This document shows, one piece after another, positions 59,004 through 64,000 of a stretch of DNA of 64,000 nt; the first letter of the stretch is position 1; the number at the start of each line of letters is the position of its first letter. The notes below the pieces were generated by a model that saw only the letters and a list, made by a program, of their open reading frames with translations, made no database searches and was not told the origin of the DNA. Source of the stretch: Alnus glutinosa (taxonomy: Eukaryota > Streptophyta > Magnoliopsida > Fagales > Betulaceae); assembly GCF_958979055.1 (NCBI RefSeq), contig NC_084890.1, forward strand, positions 27,480,616 to 27,544,615, in the 5' to 3' direction. Position numbers and translations under genes: made by a program.

Positions 59004-59711
59004 TTAGCAGATGGGGGGGAGTGATTCTTGTGTTCTGTGCTATTTTTCCATTCGGTGATCTTGGGAGTTTGTAGTGGGGTTTGAATGTTTGATTATATAT
59101 GGAACTCTTGGAATTATCAAATTTTTGTGATGTTTCCATTGCTTATGAATTCTGTAACTGTTAGAATTGCTTGTATAGTGTTTACCTTTGGTCACTCCTT
59201 TGACATAGTATGCATCTTTCCATTTTACCACTGGATAATCATTTATTTTGCTGAAAACTTTAACTTAATCCTCCGAACTTTCATTATTTTTGCATTTACT
59301 CTTTTAAATTTCAAAAACTTTCAATTTAGTGTATTTATATTTCATTTTTTTTTTTTAATTTCACTCCTTTAGGGTTTTTTGCTAATGAACCGTCACAAAT
59401 TTGCCAAGTCGTCAAAAGTTATAAAAATAAGGGATAAATACTCCATTGGTACCTGAGTTTTACGTGTTTTTAAATTTAGTACCTCAGTTTTGTTTCGTAT
59501 CATAGGTGGTACCTGAATTAAGGGTAAAAACCCATTTGGTACCTCTGTTAGATTTTCCGTCCGAATTTTAACGGCTAGCCACGTGTCAACCGCTGAGGTT
59601 GACACGTGGCACTACATAAAAAAAAAATTAAAAATTAAAAATTAAAATCTTTAGAAAATGATTAAAAATAATAAATTTTTTTAAAAAAAATTAAAAAAAG
59701 AAAAAAGAAGA
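59004..59711 (+). other. LARP6 3' UTR and repeat-derived spacer
   Basis: The first ~350 bases are probably 3' UTR. From about 59430 the phrases ggtacctgagttttac, ggtacctgaattaag and ggtacctctgttag repeat, as in a decayed transposon end. cacgtgtcaac / gttgacacgtg (59581-59608) forms a palindrome. No gene. Confidence 0.5.
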
Positions 59712-59990
59712 GGGGTGGCTGAGCCACCCCCCATAGGGGGTGGTTCGGCCACCCCACAGTTGAAAAAGAAAAAAAAAAAAAAAAATATTTTGGAAGGGTT
59801 TTGGCCCTAGGGGGTGGCCGAACCACCCCCGTGGCCCATGGGGGTGGTTCGGCCACCCCAAGGGCAAACCCTCAATTTCTTTTTGGATGGGTTTTGGCCC
59901 TTGGGGGTGGCTCCACCCCCAGTCCGGCCGGTCTGGGGGTGGCTCCACCCCCAGTCCGGCCGGTCTGGGGGTGGCCGAACCACCCCCTAG
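59712..59990. repeat. Array of GC-rich short palindromes
   Basis: Repeated hairpins of the ggggtggttcggccacccc, gggggtggccgaaccacccc and gggggtggctccaccccc types, interrupted by an A-run (59765-59783). The segment ggctccacccccagtccggc…ggtctgggggt is tandemly doubled around 59907-59970. Gly/Pro-rich frames on both strands are by-products. Confidence 0.88.
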
Positions 59991-60021
59991 GGCCACGGGT
60001 TTAAATCTCGACTTTCATTAA

Positions 60022-60339
60022 GGGTCTGTTTGGGTTTGTGATTTAAAAAAGTGCGATTTAAAAATAACGATTTTAAAATGTGCTATTTAAAAAAAATAAT
60101 TTTTAGAAACGTAGTTAAGCGTTTGGGAAAATCGTAATTTGGCATTTTAAAATTGCAGGTTAGCCTTTTAAAATACTGCGTTTTCAAAAAAGCACCTCAT
60201 TGCCTATGATTTGAATAAGCACTTTTCTGCATTTTCAAATCGCAATTTTTTAAAAATGCAGTTTTCAAACGGTTCATTTTCTACGATTTAGTTTAAAATC
60301 GCACTTTTTTTCTACAAAATCGCAATCTCAAACGCACCC
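60022..60339. mobile_element. Tourist-like MITE, 318 bp
   Basis: Ends gggtctgtttgggtttgtga and, reverse-complemented, gggtgcgtttgagattgcga; 3-bp TSD taa (60019-60021 and 60340-60342). gcgattt / aaatcgc words recur through it. No coding capacity. Confidence 0.83.
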
Positions 60340-60403
60340 TAAAAATGAAAGGATTCAAATTTGAGGAATCATTGGACATACACTACTTAGATTCAAAAAA
60401 ATA

Positions 60404-60733
60404 TTGAAAAGGGTTCTCATCACCATTTTCAACTCTATGTTGCAAAAAATATATGTTGGTCCCCCTAGTGACCCTAATGAGGGGAAGTTTATTGCTGCTT
60501 TGCTTGCTGTCAATGCTACCTTAGAACAGAAGATTGACAACATGACTCTTGAAGGGGACTCCCTAGCTATGGGGCCTATGGCTCTTAGATTGCGGATTCA
60601 CCGATTCAGCCACTTTACTATCGTTTGGAAGATATCCACCAACTCACCAAGCTCTTGGACATCCTTGCCTTGTTTGGCTCATCTAACATTTGGACAATCA
60701 TCAAGGTTTAAAATAATTTTATATGTCATATAA
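60404..60733 (+). pseudogene. Possible RNase H fragment of a retroelement
   Basis: An open frame of 109 codons containing GKFIAALLAVNATLEQKIDN followed by MTLEGDSLAM. The pattern A(A/L)LLAV … (I/M)TLEGDSL resembles the RNase H domain at the end of plant L1 elements (compare LLEGDALEII at 49960-49990). The N-terminal part is unrelated and there are no introns, so I regard it as a remnant rather than a gene. Confidence 0.4.
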
Positions 60734-60739
60734 ATATTT

Positions 60740-61151
60740 ATTAAGTGTCCATCAAATAATGAGTTAACTTTTAAAATTATCGTTAAACATACAATTGATC
60801 AAATAAAAATTTTAAAAATCACTTCATTATTTAATAGACATTTATATAACATATAAAATTATTCAAAGTTCGTAATGGAGAAGGACAGAGATAGATCTAG
60901 TCCCGGGTGCCACGTAACCCAGAGATGTCAACCCTTCACGTTCGAACATGGCGCGTGAATCATTTCAATGTCGAGAAGTGAACTTCGAAGTCGCCGCCTC
61001 CTCCTCTCCCTTCCCTCCACCGTACTCTCTACAGTGTGAGGTATAAACGGCCTCCTAACTCGAATATCCCTTTCTCTCTTTCTCTTTTAATGGCCTCCTT
61101 TCCCTCACCAACCTCTTTTCCGAGATCTGATCCTCCGTCATCGCCGTAGCC
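60740..61151 (+). other. Upstream region of the MraY gene
   Basis: No earlier in-frame ATG: the ATG at 61090 meets a stop 19 codons on, just before the chosen start, and could act as a short upstream frame. CT-rich 5' leader at 61067-61085. Confidence 0.5.
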
Positions 61152-64000
61152 ATGCCATCCCATTCTCATTCTCTGAAGCTCAGCCATCTCTCTCGTCCAG
61201 GGCTTTTCCGATTGCCAAAACCGGTTTCGCTTTCTGCGCCCACACGCTTTCGTTCCGCATCGCCTTTTTCGCTTGATCTTAAGGTATGCTTTTTGTTTGT
61301 GCAATGTTCGGTCACTGAATAATTGTTTTGAGCGAAACGGAGCATTTTCTTTTGCTTTATGGCTTTAATCAATGCATTTATGGTTTTGTAGTGTTGGATG
61401 TTAATGAACGCGTTGTTTTTTGTAGTTAAGTGCACCGATTGTTCGAAGACATGAGTGCCGATTACGAGACAGGCTTGTTCGATTTAAGGTCTTCGATGAG
61501 GTATTCTTTTTGGCTCTGAGTTGAAGGCTAAGTGTTGTGCAAATTTTACTTGGTAACTTGTTTGAGCTTGTGTGCTACTCTCTGTTGCACTCCAAGATTT
61601 ATTTCCTTGTGTTTATCTACTTGATATTTTGGTTTTTCGTGCATCTCTAGCCAATTAAGAGCTGGTTGTCGTTGTAGAGATCATGGAAATTGTGTACTTA
61701 GAGATATGTTTTGTTCTATAGGATTCAGTGGGTATACCATTCCTTGATGACTGGAGCGACGGTGATGGGGCGGCTGGGTACGTGCTTTCATCCAGTGAGG
61801 ATGAAGAGAGCGATGAAGAAATTGTGATATATCCTATTACTGATGATGATATGCCTAGAGTTAGGGTGTCAGCTGATGAGGCTTTTGCAATGACTACTCA
61901 ACGGTTTGCAATGCTTGGAAGAAAACGCAGGAAACAAAGGCAAGTATGCCACTGTAATAATTACAACAAGTTTTGTTTGCATTCCGATACCTATAGTGGT
62001 TATATGGGTTCTGTTTGTGTTCCGCTCAAGGTAGTTATTGGTGGGAACTTTGATTGGTTATATAAAAGTGAATTCCCTGCATCTCCGTCCCTCCATTATT
62101 TGGTTTTGTCCTTGAGTAATGTTTTAGTACTGAATTTGAGTGTTCATAATTGTAAATCATGTGGCTAAATGTACTTATTATGGTCTTCTTTCTGCTTTTT
62201 GGTTGCTGAGTTTCAGTTGGTTGTATTCATGAGAATTCTTTATAGTTTTTCTTTATTTTGATCTTGGTATTTTGCACACCAATTGCAGGAATAAATTTGG
62301 GGTTTTAATCAGTGTTGGACTCATAATCTTCTTGTCGGTGCTTCTTTTATTCGTGGATTGGTGTGCGTGGCGGATTGTCAGGCTGCCTTTAAAACCATTT
62401 TATTTGACCCGCCCATTTCTTATATCAGCCATTTTAGTCTCTTGTGCCGGCTATGTTTGTGTCCCGTTACTGTATATGTTAAAGATCCATCAAATAATCA
62501 GGAATGAAGGGCCTGCTAGGCACTCCTTAAAAAAGAGAACTCCCACGATGGGTGGATTATTTTTTGTTCCTATTGGCGTAACTGTTGCAAGATTCATTGC
62601 TGGTTTTTCTTCCACTGAAGTGTCTGGAGCAGCGGTAGCAACTCTAGGATTTGCTGCAATTGGGCTAGTCGATGATATCTTAACCATCATCAAGAATCAT
62701 AATAGTGGCTTATCAGCATGGGTAAAACTTTTGTTGGAGGTGAAGCTTTTTTCTCAGATTCCTTTCTTTTTGGTTTTAATATGCTTATTGCCTTTTGAAT
62801 TGTAGTCAATTCTTATTAAACTTGCGAGTAATTTTAAGTTGTGATACTACACAGGTAGCTGTTGGGACCGGGTTTTCATTTTGGTTGGTAACCACAAATA
62901 TATCGTCACCCTACAGCATGTATAGCTTCTTGTAACTATTCTGGTCAACATTTTTCTGATGGTAACTCACATATCTATTCTCATGATGGCAAACTGACAA
63001 GATAATGTCAACTTTTATTGTTTATTTAAATATTTAATTGCTATTAGATATTTGTGATACTCGAAAATTTGATGATCTACGTAAAGATGACTCAATATGA
63101 TAAAATTTCTAAACAGTACACTGATCTTCCCCCTTCCTCGGCTTGTCTCCCTCTCTAATTGTCAATATATATATTTATATCAAGGAATAAGAAGCTGCAA
63201 AGATTAGCAAAAGTTAGATACCTTCATGTTAAGAGTAGTAATCAGTTTGGACTTCAATTTTAGAAAAATGAAACAAACTCTCTTTTTTGTAAAAATCCTG
63301 AGTTTCTTGCAATTTGCCATACATTTATAACCCCATACATCTAATTGATAATTCAGCGCTCAGATATTTGGTTCCTACATGAGCATCTATTTAATAACTG
63401 TATTGCATAAATGGTGCATTGATTTAGGTCCATATTTCAATTGGTATTGCAGGAAAATGTTGCTTCCTCTACCTGCACCAGTAGGACTTGTGTGCCTGGG
63501 AAAATGTTATCTCTTGTTGACTTCATTTTGTTTTGTTTCCATGGGGAATGGAGTTAACTTAACAGATGGTCTTGACGGGCTGGCTGGAGGGACTGCTGCA
63601 TTGGCTTTTATAGCAATGTCAATCGCGGTGCTTCCAATATGTTCTGGTTAGTATAGATATGTTTAGCTAACAAAATATATTGAAGGGGGCATCTGCTTAA
63701 GAACATGTAACATTTCATTGATTTATTCTTGATTCATGGTTTCAGTCCGTATCTAATATATTGTAAAAACAAGAATATGGTAAAAGCAATGAAAATCTGG
63801 TCTAACTATGATGCATTTATCTTGGGCGTATAAGGAGCTGTTGTTGGGGAATGCAAATATGTCATATTCTCTCTCCAAGAACAGTTACCGATACTGTCAA
63901 ACTGATATAACTTGTTATTGCCTTGTCTTCTTGTCAATGTCTTTATATTGTTTGGCTAACTTCTTGGGACTCTTATCATTCTTTAGAGCAGATCTCTAAT
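61152..64000 (+). CDS. MRAY: MraY homologue (phospho-N-acetylmuramoyl-pentapeptide transferase), partial
   Basis: Six exons seen: 61152-61283, 61426-61500, 61722-61939, 62289-62739, 62855-62919, 63453-63646; the rest lies beyond the window. The Ser/Arg-rich, acid-poor start ([20 protein letters not shown]) looks like a plastid transit peptide. After an acidic stretch ([12 protein letters not shown]) come membrane segments and MraY signatures: [16 protein letters not shown], the catalytic Asp pair in [10 protein letters not shown], and [13 protein letters not shown]. Bacterial MraY moves phospho-MurNAc-pentapeptide from UDP onto undecaprenyl phosphate (lipid I); plant homologues are plastid-targeted, and in moss the peptidoglycan pathway is needed for chloroplast division. 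The intron after exon 3 needs a GC donor (AAAG|GCAAGT). Confidence 0.94.

Noticed and set aside
59662..60004. Gly/Pro-rich frames on both strands
   Set aside because: By-products of the GC-rich palindrome array.
61029..61435. Minus-strand basic frames over MraY exons 1-2
   Set aside because: Antisense of the transit-peptide exon and its intron; no family signature.

Overview
This window is AT-rich nuclear DNA of a flowering plant, very probably a dicot. It holds four intron-split plant genes with GT-AG or GC-AG introns, (CT)n and (TA)n microsatellites, and a dense set of plant transposable elements. I cannot name the species from the sequence.

Left third (1-24 kb) is transposon territory. 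A Ty1/copia retrotransposon on the minus strand (441-13153; 237-bp LTRs; TSD ctaac) was split in its reverse transcriptase by a plus-strand Ty3/gypsy element (1879-9633; TSD aagag). The gypsy gag was itself split by a poly(A) retroposon (4134-5085). The gypsy element also carries a second, internal copy of its own R-U5 segment between gag and protease (5731-5971). Next come a 158-bp minisatellite built around (TA)n(TG)n, a CACTA terminus, an old segmental duplication, and two related non-autonomous hAT elements with perfect 8-bp target duplications (19881-21020 and 22750-23569).

Middle (24-39 kb): two more copies of the ~0.95-kb retroposon family (24591-25535, with a 12-bp TSD, and ~29041-30048), a 149-bp MULE-type MITE with a 9-bp TSD, a 748-bp foldback element with a 9-bp TSD, another poly(A) insertion and a third hAT-like element. 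The first gene, prefoldin subunit 6 (minus, 31080-34727, five exons), lies among them.

Right (39-64 kb): a DUF642 cell-wall protein gene (plus, 39570-45245, three exons); a decayed L1 LINE (46415-50268); a La-related protein 6-like gene (plus, 51205-59003, 11 exons) whose 3.5-kb second intron has collected a Tourist-like MITE, an internally deleted LINE with an 11-bp TSD and two SINE-like pieces; and the first six exons of a plant MraY (phospho-N-acetylmuramoyl-pentapeptide transferase) homologue running off the right edge.

The four genes do not form a pathway: they are chaperone, cell-wall, RNA-binding and plastid peptidoglycan-type functions. Points I find most worth checking are the internal strong-stop-like R-U5 insertion, the retroposon family without a recognisable coding region, GC-AG introns needed to keep frame in three of the four genes, and the arrays of compensated short palindromes inside MITE-like DNA. 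I saw no rRNA, CRISPR array, confident tRNA gene or bacterial-type operon. Exon boundaries are from reading splice sites and protein continuity; no transcript evidence was available. Mismatch counts were made by eye.
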